Part shown: positions 34,540-42,993 of the stretch, piece by piece | Numbering within the stretch: position 1 is the stretch's first letter | How the letters are laid out: every line of letters begins with the position of its first letter | Assembly: GCA_900078375.1 (NCBI GenBank) | Contig: FLQS01000089.1 | Coordinates: 1-64,000 of the forward strand | DNA from: an uncultured Mycobacterium sp. | GTDB taxonomy: Bacteria; Actinomycetota; Actinomycetes; Mycobacteriales; Mycobacteriaceae | Length of the DNA stretch: 64,000 nt | Direction: 5' to 3' | Notes under the pieces: model-generated | The model's database searches: none | What the model was told of the DNA's origin: nothing | What the model saw: the letters and a program-made list of their open reading frames with translations, nothing else | Made by a program: the position numbers and the translations under genes

Positions 34540-35492
34540 CGCGTACTCATCTGACGACGGGTCAGGTCAATGAATGTCGACGTCAATCCTGCGCGCTCGA
34601 TATGTAGGTCCGACAACAGAATTCCACCGGCGGCGCCCCACGCGGTGATGGCCGACATGACTGCCGGGGCGATCGGACCCCGCACGCGATAGCAACCGGG
34701 TGCGCTTTCGTCGACGTTGAATCGGGAACCGAGAACATCGCACAAAGCCGCGATGTCCAATTCCGGCAGCGACCGGAACACAAGATCGTTGTCGGTGTTG
34801 CCTCGATTGATCTGGGCTGGGCTGCCGTTGGCAATCACGCGACCGCGGTCGACGATGATCACCCGATCGGCGATCTTCTCTGCTTCGTCGATGGCGTGGG
34901 TGGTGACAATCACCGCGACACCGTCCGTACTCAGTTGCCGGACCAGATCCCAGACGAGATGCTGCCCAACCGGATCCAGCCCCTCGGTGGGTTCGTCGAG
35001 GAAGACGACCTCTGGTCGGCCCACCAGTGCGCATGCCAGAGAGAGCCGCTGGCGCTGGCCGCCTGACAATCGTCGATAGGTGGTGCGCGCGACCTCTGCC
35101 AGCCCGAGGGTGTCGATCAACCACGCGACGTCCAGGGGTGCCGCTGCACAACTGGCCGCGAGTTCAAGCATTTCCCTTGCGCGGATGCCGGGGTAACCGC
35201 CATTGCCCTGAACCATAACGCCGACATGGGGCCGCAGGCGTTCGCGCGAAGCCCTCGGGTCCAGCCCGAGTATGCGCACTGTCCCGCGATCTGGAGCCAT
35301 GAAGCCTTCGCAAATCTCAAGGGTGGTGGTCTTACCCGCACCGTTGGGTCCCAGCAAGGCAACAACCTCGCCGACCTCTACCGTGAACGCGATTCCGTCG
35401 AGAGCCACCGCGTCACCGAAACGTTTGACCACGCCATCGACGATGACTGGCGGCACCGCATTGCCAGAATGATATGCGGGTGCCGCCATCAT
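34536..35492 (-). CDS. ABC transporter ATP-binding protein
   Basis: 318-aa ATPase with Walker A 'LLGPNGAGKTTT', Q-loop 'GVMVQGNGGYPG', signature 'LSGGQRQRLSLA' and Walker B 'VVFLDEPTEGLD'. It is of the drug/lipid-export (CcmA/DrrA-like) class, not the Mkl/MlaF class, so it should serve the adjacent ABC-2 permease rather than the Mce system. Two adjacent ATG codons follow GGAGGAAC; either can be the start. Lies 71 bp after styD. Confidence 0.88.
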   Translation of the reverse strand: MMAAPAYHSGNAVPPVIVDGVVKRFGDAVALDGIAFTVEVGEVVALLGPNGAGKTTTLEICEGFMAPDRGTVRILGLDPRASRERLRPHVGVMVQGNGGYPGIRAREMLELAASCAAAPLDVAWLIDTLGLAEVARTTYRRLSGGQRQRLSLACALVGRPEVVFLDEPTEGLDPVGQHLVWDLVRQLSTDGVAVIVTTHAIDEAEKIADRVIIVDRGRVIANGSPAQINRGNTDNDLVFRSLPELDIAALCDVLGSRFNVDESAPGCYRVRGPIAPAVMSAITAWGAAGGILLSDLHIERAGLTSTFIDLTRRQMSTR

Positions 35493-35563
35493 GTTCCTCC
35501 ACTGGTTGGCTTCGCGCCCACACGGCCGGAATTGGGAAGCATCGGCCGTGCGGGCGCGCAGGT

Positions 35564-37057
35564 CTAGAGAACGATCGTGACGACCTTCTCTTCGGTGTTG
35601 GCCAAGATGCCACTCCAGCCGAGCTCGCGCCCGATGCCGCTGGTCTTCATGCCGCCCCACGGCAGCGCGGGATCAATTGCGGCCCAACCGTTGACCCACA
35701 CTGCTCCCGCGCGTACTCGCCGTGCCACGCTGTGCGCCTGCGCGACGTCTTGGGTCCAGATCGTCGCCGCCAGACCGTATTTCGTGTCATTGGCCTGCCG
35801 AATCGCGTCCTCGACGTCGTCGTAGGCGATCACGGTTCCGACCGGCCCGAAGATCTCTTCCCGCGCGATAGTCATGTCATTAGTGGCGTCGGCGAAAATA
35901 GTCGGCTGGACGAAGTATCCCGCACGATCGGGACGCCCGCCGCCGGCTGCGACGCGGGCGCCTTCTGCGCGGCCGCGATCGATGTAGCCGAGCACGGAGT
36001 CCCGTTGCTTGGCGTTGACCAGCGCCCCCAAGGTGGTCTCGGGGTCGAAGGGATCGCCAAGTACCTGAGCGGTGGCCGCGGCACTGAGTGCCTCGACGAC
36101 GTCCGAGTAGAGCGAGCGATGGACGAAGATACGAGTGCCCGCAGCGCACACTTCACCTTGGTTGAAGAACAGACCCATGGCAGTGCCTGCGACCGCCGCC
36201 TCGACATTGGCGTCGGGCAGAATGATTTGCGGTGATTTTCCGCCAAGTTCGAGCGTGACCCGTTTGAACGAATCGGCCGCTGTCTTCTGAATCTGCCGTC
36301 CTATGCCGGGACTTCCGGTGAAGCTGATCTTGTCGACGCCGGGGTGTTCGACCAAGGCGTTTCCGGTGATCGAGCCGACGCCCGGCACGATGTTCACAGT
36401 TCCTGGTGGCAGGCCGGCTTCTTCGAGCAGCCGTCCCAGGTGAAGGATCGACAGCGGCGCGTCTTCGGCGGGCTTGACGACCAGGGTGTTGCCGGCTGCC
36501 AGGGCCGGAGCGAGCTTCCACGCCGCGATCATCAAAGGGGTGTTCCACGGGACTATCGCGCCGATCACACCCACCGGTTCACGCACGGTGTACGAATGCG
36601 TGGGCCTGCCCATGTATCCAGCTGTCGGAATGGTCGCGCCGCCGATCTTGTCAGCCCAACCGGCGAAATACCGAAATGTTGCAGCAGCATTGGGAATGTC
36701 GAGCATCTGCGGCTGGCCCACAGGCTTCCCGACGTCGAGCGCCTCCAAGATCGCCAGCGTGTCCGCGTCTCGTTCGATCAGGTCAGCGATGCGGTTGAGG
36801 ATCTGGCCACGCCCGGCACCGGGCAACGCTGCCCAGTCGCCTTCGAGCTGAGCTCGGGCAGCGGTGACAGCGGTGTCGACATCTTCTGCTGATCCCGCGG
36901 CGACGTCGACGAGCTTCTCCTCACTGGCGGGGTTCAGATCGGCCAGGGTGGCGCCGCCCGTGGCCGGGCCCCACTGCCCGTTGATGAATAGCTCGGTCGC
37001 AGTGCCCGCCGGTAGCCGCGTAGCGGAGGAAGCCGGCGCGCCGTTGACGATGGTCAT
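35564..37057 (-). CDS. styD: Phenylacetaldehyde dehydrogenase
   Basis: Oxidises phenylacetaldehyde to phenylacetate with NAD(P)+, the last upper-pathway step. 497-aa ALDH with 'PWNTPLMIAAWKLAPALAAGN', 'FTGSPGIGRQIQ', the general-base Glu in 'TLELGGKSPQ' and nucleophile Cys in 'NQGEVCAAG'. Position right behind styA-B-C and the FeaB/StyD-like length support the substrate assignment. Strong AAGGAG site. The phenylacetate formed feeds PaaK. Confidence 0.88.
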   Translation of the reverse strand: MTIVNGAPASSATRLPAGTATELFINGQWGPATGGATLADLNPASEEKLVDVAAGSAEDVDTAVTAARAQLEGDWAALPGAGRGQILNRIADLIERDADTLAILEALDVGKPVGQPQMLDIPNAAATFRYFAGWADKIGGATIPTAGYMGRPTHSYTVREPVGVIGAIVPWNTPLMIAAWKLAPALAAGNTLVVKPAEDAPLSILHLGRLLEEAGLPPGTVNIVPGVGSITGNALVEHPGVDKISFTGSPGIGRQIQKTAADSFKRVTLELGGKSPQIILPDANVEAAVAGTAMGLFFNQGEVCAAGTRIFVHRSLYSDVVEALSAAATAQVLGDPFDPETTLGALVNAKQRDSVLGYIDRGRAEGARVAAGGGRPDRAGYFVQPTIFADATNDMTIAREEIFGPVGTVIAYDDVEDAIRQANDTKYGLAATIWTQDVAQAHSVARRVRAGAVWVNGWAAIDPALPWGGMKTSGIGRELGWSGILANTEEKVVTIVL

Positions 37058-37117
37058 TGTGCTCCTTCTTAGCCGCCGGTCGAGGCGACTGCTGGTATGC
37101 CGCTGTGAGTCAGTCGT

Positions 37118-37627
37118 TTAGGCGACTGTGAGTTCTTCGGGCGACTCGTTTTTCGTCACCCTTTGGGTGATCAGTCTCCAGCCGATGATGGCCAGGGCGA
37201 ACAGAGCCAGGACGCCGAAGAGGTACGCGCCGGCCAACGCAATCACCCCGAAAACGTTGGTCTGCCCGAAATGGTTGGAGCCGAAGCTGAGCCCACGGGT
37301 GGGCGCGAAGTTCGCGAAGAAGTAGAAGATCACGTTCGACCAACCGTCCAGGATGACGATCCACGCCAGGCGCTTTGCCTTGGCCTCGGTGAAATCCAGG
37401 CGGGGTATGACAAGCGCGACGGCGATGACCATCATGCCGTTGAGCGCCGGCCCAACGTGGGCGCGTGCCCAGCCTTCTGGGGTCCCGGGGATGTGGAATT
37501 GGATGATGTAGCCGGGGAACAGCTCAAATCCCCCAACAAGGTTCATCCACAGGAACACGCCGAAGAACAGCGTGAAGAAGATCATCAGTACGCCGTGACC
37601 GTACATCTTCCGTTGGAACGTCAGCAT
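37118..37627 (-). CDS. styC: Styrene oxide isomerase (copy 1)
   Basis: Membrane enzyme converting styrene oxide to phenylacetaldehyde by a Meinwald rearrangement with a heme b cofactor. 169 aa, four TM helices; opens 'FQRKMYGHGVLMIFFTLFFG' and has 'RAHVGPALNGMM' and 'DGWSNVIFYFF'. His57, Asn63 and Tyr102 line up with the heme ligand and catalytic residues described for StyC (His58, Asn64, Tyr103 in Pseudomonas numbering, from memory). It follows styB with a GGAG site. Confidence 0.9.
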   Translation of the reverse strand: MLTFQRKMYGHGVLMIFFTLFFGVFLWMNLVGGFELFPGYIIQFHIPGTPEGWARAHVGPALNGMMVIAVALVIPRLDFTEAKAKRLAWIVILDGWSNVIFYFFANFAPTRGLSFGSNHFGQTNVFGVIALAGAYLFGVLALFALAIIGWRLITQRVTKNESPEELTVA

Positions 37628-37660
37628 GGTTGTCTTTCTCCTCGTTGAGGGGTCCGCACG

Positions 37661-38188
37661 TTAGGGCGCGAAGATGGTGGGTTCGTGATAGGCGCTGGCG
37701 AAGAACATCAGCGGTGAGCCGGTTTGGGATTCGCATCGCACAACCCTGGCGAGGAACAGTGTGTGATCGTTGACCGGGACGGTGTTGACAACCTCGCATT
37801 CGAAGCGAGCGAGGCTACCGGCCAGCGTCGGAACACGTTCTCCGGTAACGAATTCCGGAATCAGTTCGCTATCGCGCTTCCCGGTGAAATACCGGGAATG
37901 ACCCTGTTGCCCCTCGCTGAGGACGCTGACGCCGTAAACGCCGCCCTCGCTGATGAGTTGGTGAGCGCGCCCGGGCTTGAGCGAGATCATCACTGTCGGC
38001 GGATCAAGGCTGATCGACGTGAAGCTGTTCACCGTGATTCCGTGCACGCCGCCTTCACCATCATTCATAGTCACGACCGCGATGCCGGTCGCAAACAGCG
38101 CCACCGACGTCCGGAACTGGGTGGCGTCGGCGACTGCCTGTTCAACAGCCTCGGCCACAGCGGCATCGGGTTCCAGGGTCGCGGTCAC
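37661..38188 (-). CDS. styB: Styrene monooxygenase flavin reductase
   Basis: NADH:FAD reductase that feeds FADH2 to StyA. 175 aa of the flavin-reductase (FMN-binding split barrel) family: '[16 protein letters not shown]', '[20 protein letters not shown]' in pieces, '[24 protein letters not shown]'-type strands. GTG start overlaps the styA2 stop (GTGA). The only reductase in the window, so it probably serves both StyA proteins. Confidence 0.92.
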   Translation of the reverse strand: MTATLEPDAAVAEAVEQAVADATQFRTSVALFATGIAVVTMNDGEGGVHGITVNSFTSISLDPPTVMISLKPGRAHQLISEGGVYGVSVLSEGQQGHSRYFTGKRDSELIPEFVTGERVPTLAGSLARFECEVVNTVPVNDHTLFLARVVRCESQTGSPLMFFASAYHEPTIFAP

Positions 38189-39468
38189 GACTGCGCCCCC
38201 GTCGCTGCAAAAGGGCGGTCGGATTCCTCATTGACGCTGGAGTTCTCCGCGATCCAAGGTCCGACAGCCTCCGGGTTGGAGAACAGGTCCCATTGTTTTT
38301 CCGGGTAGTTGAAGTTGTCGGTGAATGTGTCGGCGAGTCCACGGTTTTGAGACACCGCCCCGAGGAACTGCGTGAACGCATCAGGAAGGGTGTTCAGCGC
38401 GCCCAACATGAAATTCGTCCACCGAGTCGCACCGAGGACCCGGTTTGCGCGGCGCGCGTCGACCTCGGCGAAGAACCTCTCGTCGAAGTGGTCAGCGTTG
38501 GCGATCTCCTGGCCCACGACGTGAGCACCGTAGGACGCCATGTTGCCGCCCTGGCCGAGGACTGGATCGACGGTCGCATGAGCGTCGCCAAGCAGCAACG
38601 CAGTCTTGCCGTTGGTCAATTTGATGTGACCGTGCCTGACGGTGGGCGTGACGGCGCCCTGGAGGATGTCGAGCGGGCTGTTGGCCACGTCGAACTCGTC
38701 CTCGTCGATACGACGGGCCGTAATCGGGTAGTGCGTGCGCAGCTTGTCGAGCAGCAAGTCCAGGAACGCCCGCGGGTTCTCTTCGTATCGGGTGTGGACA
38801 AGCTGTTCCAGATCGCTGCCGGGATGGTTTTCCAACACCAGCGCCGAGGCATCGCCACCAAAGGTCACTGTCGGGATCTCGATCATTTCACCGGCGCCCG
38901 GGGAGATGCAGAAGGTGACGGCCTTGGTGTCTTGCCGCTTGATGCCCTTGAAAAGGCCGACGCACAACTGCCGCTGGGGCTGCGTGAATGGCGAACTCTG
39001 CTCGTCACGGGCAAACAGGGTGCCGAGGCCGCCCTTACCGGTACCGATGACGACGAGGTCGTATTCGTCGGACAACTCGGGCAGGTTGGTCACCGTGACG
39101 TCGCGGTACTCGATGTTTCCGCCGCGAGCCAGGTAGTCCCCCATCAGGGTAGGCAGGTAGATCCGGTAATCAATGGCACGGCTGGGGCCGGTAGTGAGAT
39201 CTCCGTAGAACTCGACCGGATTACCCGGCATGCCGATGAAGTAGTAGTGGCCGAAGTAGCCCGCATCCGGCCAGTGGTTGACACCCAACGCATCTTCGCG
39301 GGCGACCGTGACGGCGTGATGGGCAACCGTGTTGAGCAGCCGAAGGCCGGGGTAGTCCTCGATCCTCTTGTCGGTGAAAATCGTCGACGAGATGCCGTTC
39401 TGCTGCAGGTACAGGCCCAGGTGCAGCCCAGCGGTGCCGGCACCGACGATCGCGATGCGTTTGGCCAT
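38185..39468 (-). CDS. styA: Styrene monooxygenase, oxygenase subunit (copy 2)
   Basis: 427 aa, closely similar to the first StyA throughout; same Rossmann motif (GAGTAGLH), '[12 protein letters not shown]' and '[20 protein letters not shown]'. Head of the styA-B-C-D operon, so the best candidate for the main epoxidase. ATG follows AAGGAG; the longer upstream frame is not used because the Rossmann motif starts here. The upstream region carries the inverted repeat and AraC-type site also found before copy 1. Confidence 0.94.
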   Translation of the reverse strand: MAKRIAIVGAGTAGLHLGLYLQQNGISSTIFTDKRIEDYPGLRLLNTVAHHAVTVAREDALGVNHWPDAGYFGHYYFIGMPGNPVEFYGDLTTGPSRAIDYRIYLPTLMGDYLARGGNIEYRDVTVTNLPELSDEYDLVVIGTGKGGLGTLFARDEQSSPFTQPQRQLCVGLFKGIKRQDTKAVTFCISPGAGEMIEIPTVTFGGDASALVLENHPGSDLEQLVHTRYEENPRAFLDLLLDKLRTHYPITARRIDEDEFDVANSPLDILQGAVTPTVRHGHIKLTNGKTALLLGDAHATVDPVLGQGGNMASYGAHVVGQEIANADHFDERFFAEVDARRANRVLGATRWTNFMLGALNTLPDAFTQFLGAVSQNRGLADTFTDNFNYPEKQWDLFSNPEAVGPWIAENSSVNEESDRPFAATGAQS

Positions 39469-39559
39469 GTGAATCTCCTTCGAGTTCGCAGCGGGACCCG
39501 CAGCCAGTCCGACCGCGTAGTCACCGGGCACTGGCGGAGGTCTCACGCACACCACGTAC

Positions 39560-39573
39560 GTGATCCGTGTCAC
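39560..39573 (-). promoter_or_regulatory. Inverted repeat GTGATCCGTGTCAC upstream of styA copy 2
   Basis: Same 14-mer, same 92-bp distance to the start codon as before styA copy 1. The sequence in between is not conserved to the same extent, so the element and its spacing appear to be kept by selection. Confidence 0.55.
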
Positions 39574-39599
39574 CGAGTATCCGGCCGGGCACTCGCGCT

Positions 39600-39631
39600 G
39601 GTCTTGGACGAAAACGAACGGCTTGTGCGAC
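39600..39631 (-). promoter_or_regulatory. Putative AraC-type direct-repeat operator, site B (styA copy 2)
   Basis: Half-sites TCTTGGAC and GCTTGTGCGAC, 19 bp start to start, 132 bp before styA. Located in the 338-bp divergent gap next to the AraC-type gene, the natural place for its own target. Confidence 0.68.
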
Positions 39632-39691
39632 GCATGCGCACTGTTGCGCCTTGCATACGAGATGTCTTTGACATGCGTAAACAGGCTTGCA

Positions 39692-39709
39692 ACCGACCGA
39701 CTGTTCGGT
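39692..39709 (+). promoter_or_regulatory. Candidate PaaR operator 5 (before the AraC gene)
   Basis: ACCGACCGACTGTTCGGT; its reverse complement matches operator 1 (as reverse complement) at 15 of 18 positions, with the differences confined to the centre. It sits about 100 bp before the regulator start, so paa repression may also cover the styrene regulator. Confidence 0.5.
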
Positions 39710-39806
39710 TACACATGGACTGTGACGGCGATTACACTTGCCGTACGCTGAGAAGCAGGCCACCCGTTCCCCTTGGCCGTGTTCACCCAAAGGAGGTGCT
39801 TCCAAG

Positions 39807-40796
39807 GTGACATCCGTTGTGTCGTTCGCAGAACTTCCGGTCAAAGAGCAGTTCGAATCCTGGAGCCACACCGTCTCGCAGACATACGTCCCGTTGGTGG
39901 CGACGGCCCACACCTCGCACTTGCCCTTCGGCGGCGAACTCGTCAGCCAAAGCGTCGGCTCCGCTCACATCAGTGAAATCAGCGGGGGGCCGTGCGCAGT
40001 CGCCCGCACTGCGCAAACGATCCGTCAAAGTGACCCTGGACTTCTCAAACTTGGCCTTCAGCTGCGCGGCTACTGCGTGTTGACCCAGGACGGTCGGGAA
40101 GCTGCGCTCACCCCGGGTGACTTTGCGCTCTACGACACCCGCCGGCAATACCAGCTGTCTTTCGACGACACGTTCAAATGCCTCGTCGTGATGTTTCCTC
40201 GAGAACTGCTGCCCCTCCGAGGAGATGAGCTCAGCCACTTCACCGCGCGGCGCGTCTCTGGACGTCAGGGGATCGGCGGACTGGTGGCTCCTCTTTTACT
40301 CAACATGAGTCACCAGATGCGCGAGGACGAGCTGTCCGCGAACGTCGAATTGTCTTCTGCCGTAATCAACATGCTGGCCGCGGCGATCTCCGAACAACTC
40401 GGCGTGGAATCTCGTGTCCCGCCCGAAACACACCGTGCCGCGCTGATCTTGCGCATCAAGGCCTTCATCGACGCCCGCCTCGAAGACCCTGAACTCAGCT
40501 CCTCGAAAATTGCCGAGGCTCATAACATTTCACCACGCTACTTGCAGAAGCTGTTCGAGAGCGAAGGCATGACGGTCACGGACTGGATCCGGGGCCGCCG
40601 CCTTGAGCACTGTCGAAGCGACCTCCTCGATCCACGGCTGGCGGGGACATCGATCGGAGCAATTGCCGCACGATGGGGTCTCATCGATTCGTCTTACTTC
40701 TCACGGTTGTTCAAGTCTGCGTACGGGGAGGCACCTCGAGAGTTCCGCGCACACGCAAGCCTGAGCCCTTTCACTTCTCCAACGACTGCGAATTGA
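39807..40796 (+). CDS. AraC-family regulator of the styrene genes
   Basis: 329 aa. N-terminal AraC-binding-like sensor domain ('SHTVSQTYVPLVATA', 'GDFALYDTRRQYQLSFDD') and C-terminal double helix-turn-helix ('SSSKIAEAHNISPRYLQKLFE' and 'AARWGLIDSSYFSRLFKSAYG'). GTG start behind AAAGGAGG. Divergent from styA2. It is the only AraC-type protein in the window, so the natural reader of the four CTTG direct repeats. Known bacterial styrene systems often use the StyS/StyR two-component pair; none is seen here. Effector probably styrene or phenylacetaldehyde (inference). Confidence 0.88.
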   Translation: MTSVVSFAELPVKEQFESWSHTVSQTYVPLVATAHTSHLPFGGELVSQSVGSAHISEISGGPCAVARTAQTIRQSDPGLLKLGLQLRGYCVLTQDGREAALTPGDFALYDTRRQYQLSFDDTFKCLVVMFPRELLPLRGDELSHFTARRVSGRQGIGGLVAPLLLNMSHQMREDELSANVELSSAVINMLAAAISEQLGVESRVPPETHRAALILRIKAFIDARLEDPELSSSKIAEAHNISPRYLQKLFESEGMTVTDWIRGRRLEHCRSDLLDPRLAGTSIGAIAARWGLIDSSYFSRLFKSAYGEAPREFRAHASLSPFTSPTTAN

Positions 40797-40806
40797 GGGA
40801 CGCCCG

Positions 40807-41298
40807 ATGGAGCAGTTCCAGCGCAAGATGGCCGGTCACGGCATTCTGATGATCTTTTCCACCCTTATCGCCGGACTAGTCCTGTGGGCAAAGCTTCTGG
40901 GCGGCTGGGAGGTTCGGCCCGGCAAGATCGTGAAGTTCGATGTTCCCGGCACCGACGAGGGCTGGGCGCGCGCCCACACCGGCCCCGCCCTTAACGGCAT
41001 GATGGTGGTTGCCACCGCGGCAGTCATCCCTATGACCGGACTCCCAGAAAGCCGTGCGAAACGTTTGGGCTGGATTGTCGTTGCGGACGGCTGGGCCAAT
41101 GTCATCTTCTACTTCGCCTCGAATCTCACCAAGAACCGCGCGTTAAGCTTCGGCCGCAATCAGCATGGCGATGCCAACATCTGGTCGACAATCGGCTTGG
41201 CGCCGGCATACCTGTTCGGCGTGCTCATTACCTACGCGCTGCCGGTCATCGGATGGAAAGCCCTGAAGAACACGCGGTCAAGCGCGTCAATCTCCTGA
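40807..41298 (+). CDS. styC: Styrene oxide isomerase homologue (copy 2)
   Basis: 163-aa membrane protein, four TM helices, similar to the first StyC: 'FQRKMAGHGILMIFSTL', 'RAHTGPALNGMM', 'DGWANVIFYFASN'. His57, Asn63 and Tyr102 are all kept, so it should bind heme and be active. It starts 10 bp after the AraC gene behind GAGGGA, hence co-transcribed with the regulator rather than the styA operon. Possible roles: basal detoxification of styrene oxide, or a different epoxide preference. Confidence 0.85.
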   Translation: MEQFQRKMAGHGILMIFSTLIAGLVLWAKLLGGWEVRPGKIVKFDVPGTDEGWARAHTGPALNGMMVVATAAVIPMTGLPESRAKRLGWIVVADGWANVIFYFASNLTKNRALSFGRNQHGDANIWSTIGLAPAYLFGVLITYALPVIGWKALKNTRSSASIS

Positions 41299-41313
41299 AA
41301 CGTCGGGGCGCCC

Positions 41314-42023
41314 TCACTGCACGAGAAGTACTACGCCCGTTGCCGTTACGCGGTCGTCGAGGTCAGTTAACGCGACGAGGTCATGAATCCGCTGAGCCGC
41401 GGAAACCCAGCCTGCCTCCTCAGTCAAGAGTCGGTAATGCCGGGTCATCGCATCCTTGAGAGGGTCTCCGACGTCGACGGAACCAATTCCGTCACGTATG
41501 CCTTTTAATACGAATGGTAGCTTGCTCGACTCCAGCCAAGACTCTTGAAGCAGTGCCGACAGGAAAATGACCGAGTTCGTTTGAGCTGCGCCTTTATTTC
41601 CTGCGACCCGCACCAGCCGGTGAGCAGCAGACGCGATCCAACCGCTGATGATTCAGGGTCGTCGAGATTGCGTCGAACAGCTTGTATTACAAAATTTAGA
41701 AGGGCCGCAGCATCACGCATCGGACCGCAATGGGCGATGTAGATGGCCGCACCACGCGCCTTCCAACCATCCACAAGCGCTGCTTGCGTCAGCCAATCGT
41801 CTCTGAAGTCGAGGCCTACGAAGAACGGTGCGACGAGCATCGCTTGGTGGGTCATTAGGACCGCACTTGCCGTCTGGGTACAAGCCTCCTCACCAAGCGG
41901 GGTTGCATTTCCGCCACTGTAGAAGGAGCGCGAAGTCTCATCTCCAGGAATGCGCCGCAGAGTTGGCCGATCTGGGACTCCTGAGGCATACCGAACGCGC
42001 CGCTGGTTTGATGCGGTAGACAT
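41314..42023 (-). pseudogene. Hypothetical gene split over two frames
   Basis: The first part reads in one frame ('APFFVGLDFRDDWLTQAALVDG', 'NFVIQAVRRNLDDPES' in pieces). A protein-like continuation follows in another frame ('QTNSVIFLSALLQESWLESS', 'TRHYRLLTEEAGWVSAAQR'). The switch occurs around 41600. This suggests a frameshifted gene, or two small overlapping genes with the second beginning at GTG. No family recognised. It fills the space between the styrene locus and the ordinary chromosome. Confidence 0.3.
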
Positions 42024-42821
42024 GTGCCCGTGAAGGTAGACGGATCGGTGGCGGTGGTCACCGGAGCAGGCTCGGGCATCGGCCGGTCCATAGCAACAGC
42101 GCTGGCATCGGCTGGCGCATCGGTGGTCGCGGGCGACATCGACGAGGCTTCGGCCGCCGAGACCGCCGCGCTGATCGGCGGCGTCGCAGCGGCTGCGGAC
42201 GCATCCAGCACGGACGGTATCGCGATACTGCTCGACACCGCACGCCAGAAGTTCGGCCAGGTCGACATCTACGTCGCCAATGCCGGCATCACCGGCGAAC
42301 CCGGCCTGGGCGATGACGAAGCCGCGTGGGACCGGATCATCGACATCAACCTGCGCGCCCACATCCGGGCAGCCAAAGCCGTTGTGCCGGAATGGGTTGA
42401 GCGTGGCGGCGGTCATTTCGTCGCCGTCGCCTCGGCCGCCGGCCTGCTGACCCAGCTCGGCGCCGCGCCCTACAGCGTGACCAAACACGCCGCCGTCGGG
42501 TTCGCCGAATGGCTGGCGATCACCTACGGCAACAAGGGAATCGGGGTTAGCTGCGTCTGTCCGATGGGCGTGGACACCCCGTTGCTGCGCGGTATGTCCG
42601 ACTCGCCGGATGCGGAGATGCGGGTGGCCGGCGCCGCCGTCACCAGCGCCGGTGCGGTGATCGGCCCGGATGCGGTCGCCACCCTCGTGGTCCAGGCGAT
42701 CACCGACGGGACATTTCTGGTGCTGCCCCACCCCGAGGTGCTGACCATGTATCGGCAGAAGGGCACCGACTACGAGCGCTGGATCGCCGGGATGCGCCGA
42801 TACCAAAACAGTTTGGGTTAG
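42024..42821 (+). CDS. Short-chain dehydrogenase/reductase
   Basis: Classical SDR of 265 aa: NAD(P) motif 'TGAGSGIGRSIA', 'NAG' turn ('YVANAGITGEPG'), catalytic Ser in 'AVASAAGLL' and 'YSVTKHA' Tyr/Lys. Substrate unknown. GTG start; a second GTG two codons later is possible. Alone between a degraded gene and a methyltransferase on the other strand. Confidence 0.9.
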   Translation: MPVKVDGSVAVVTGAGSGIGRSIATALASAGASVVAGDIDEASAAETAALIGGVAAAADASSTDGIAILLDTARQKFGQVDIYVANAGITGEPGLGDDEAAWDRIIDINLRAHIRAAKAVVPEWVERGGGHFVAVASAAGLLTQLGAAPYSVTKHAAVGFAEWLAITYGNKGIGVSCVCPMGVDTPLLRGMSDSPDAEMRVAGAAVTSAGAVIGPDAVATLVVQAITDGTFLVLPHPEVLTMYRQKGTDYERWIAGMRRYQNSLG

Positions 42822-42993
42822 CCGGACCCGCCCGGCAGGTGCCGGTCATCGAATCGTCTCTCGGGCAGCCCTCGAACGCCCACATCGACGCGAAAGACCG
42901 CGCCTGCCAACGGCTCGGTGTCGGGTCGGTCCGGGTGTGCCACCGGCATCTCGATTTCGCGATCGACCCGGCCGTCGGGCTCGATCTCCCGAT

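Noticed and set aside
34536-35492. Mkl/MceG-type ATPase of the Mce system
   Set aside because: Sequence and overlap with an ABC-2 permease fit an export ATPase; no Mkl-type gene is seen in the window.
38293-39810. 505-codon plus-strand frame opposite styA copy 2
   Set aside because: Antisense of a clear StyA gene; composition is typical of a high-GC shadow and it would run across the promoter region.
42822-42993. Possible coding fragment between SDR and methyltransferase
   Set aside because: Short stretch with acceptable composition on the minus strand but no start, stop context or recognisable family.
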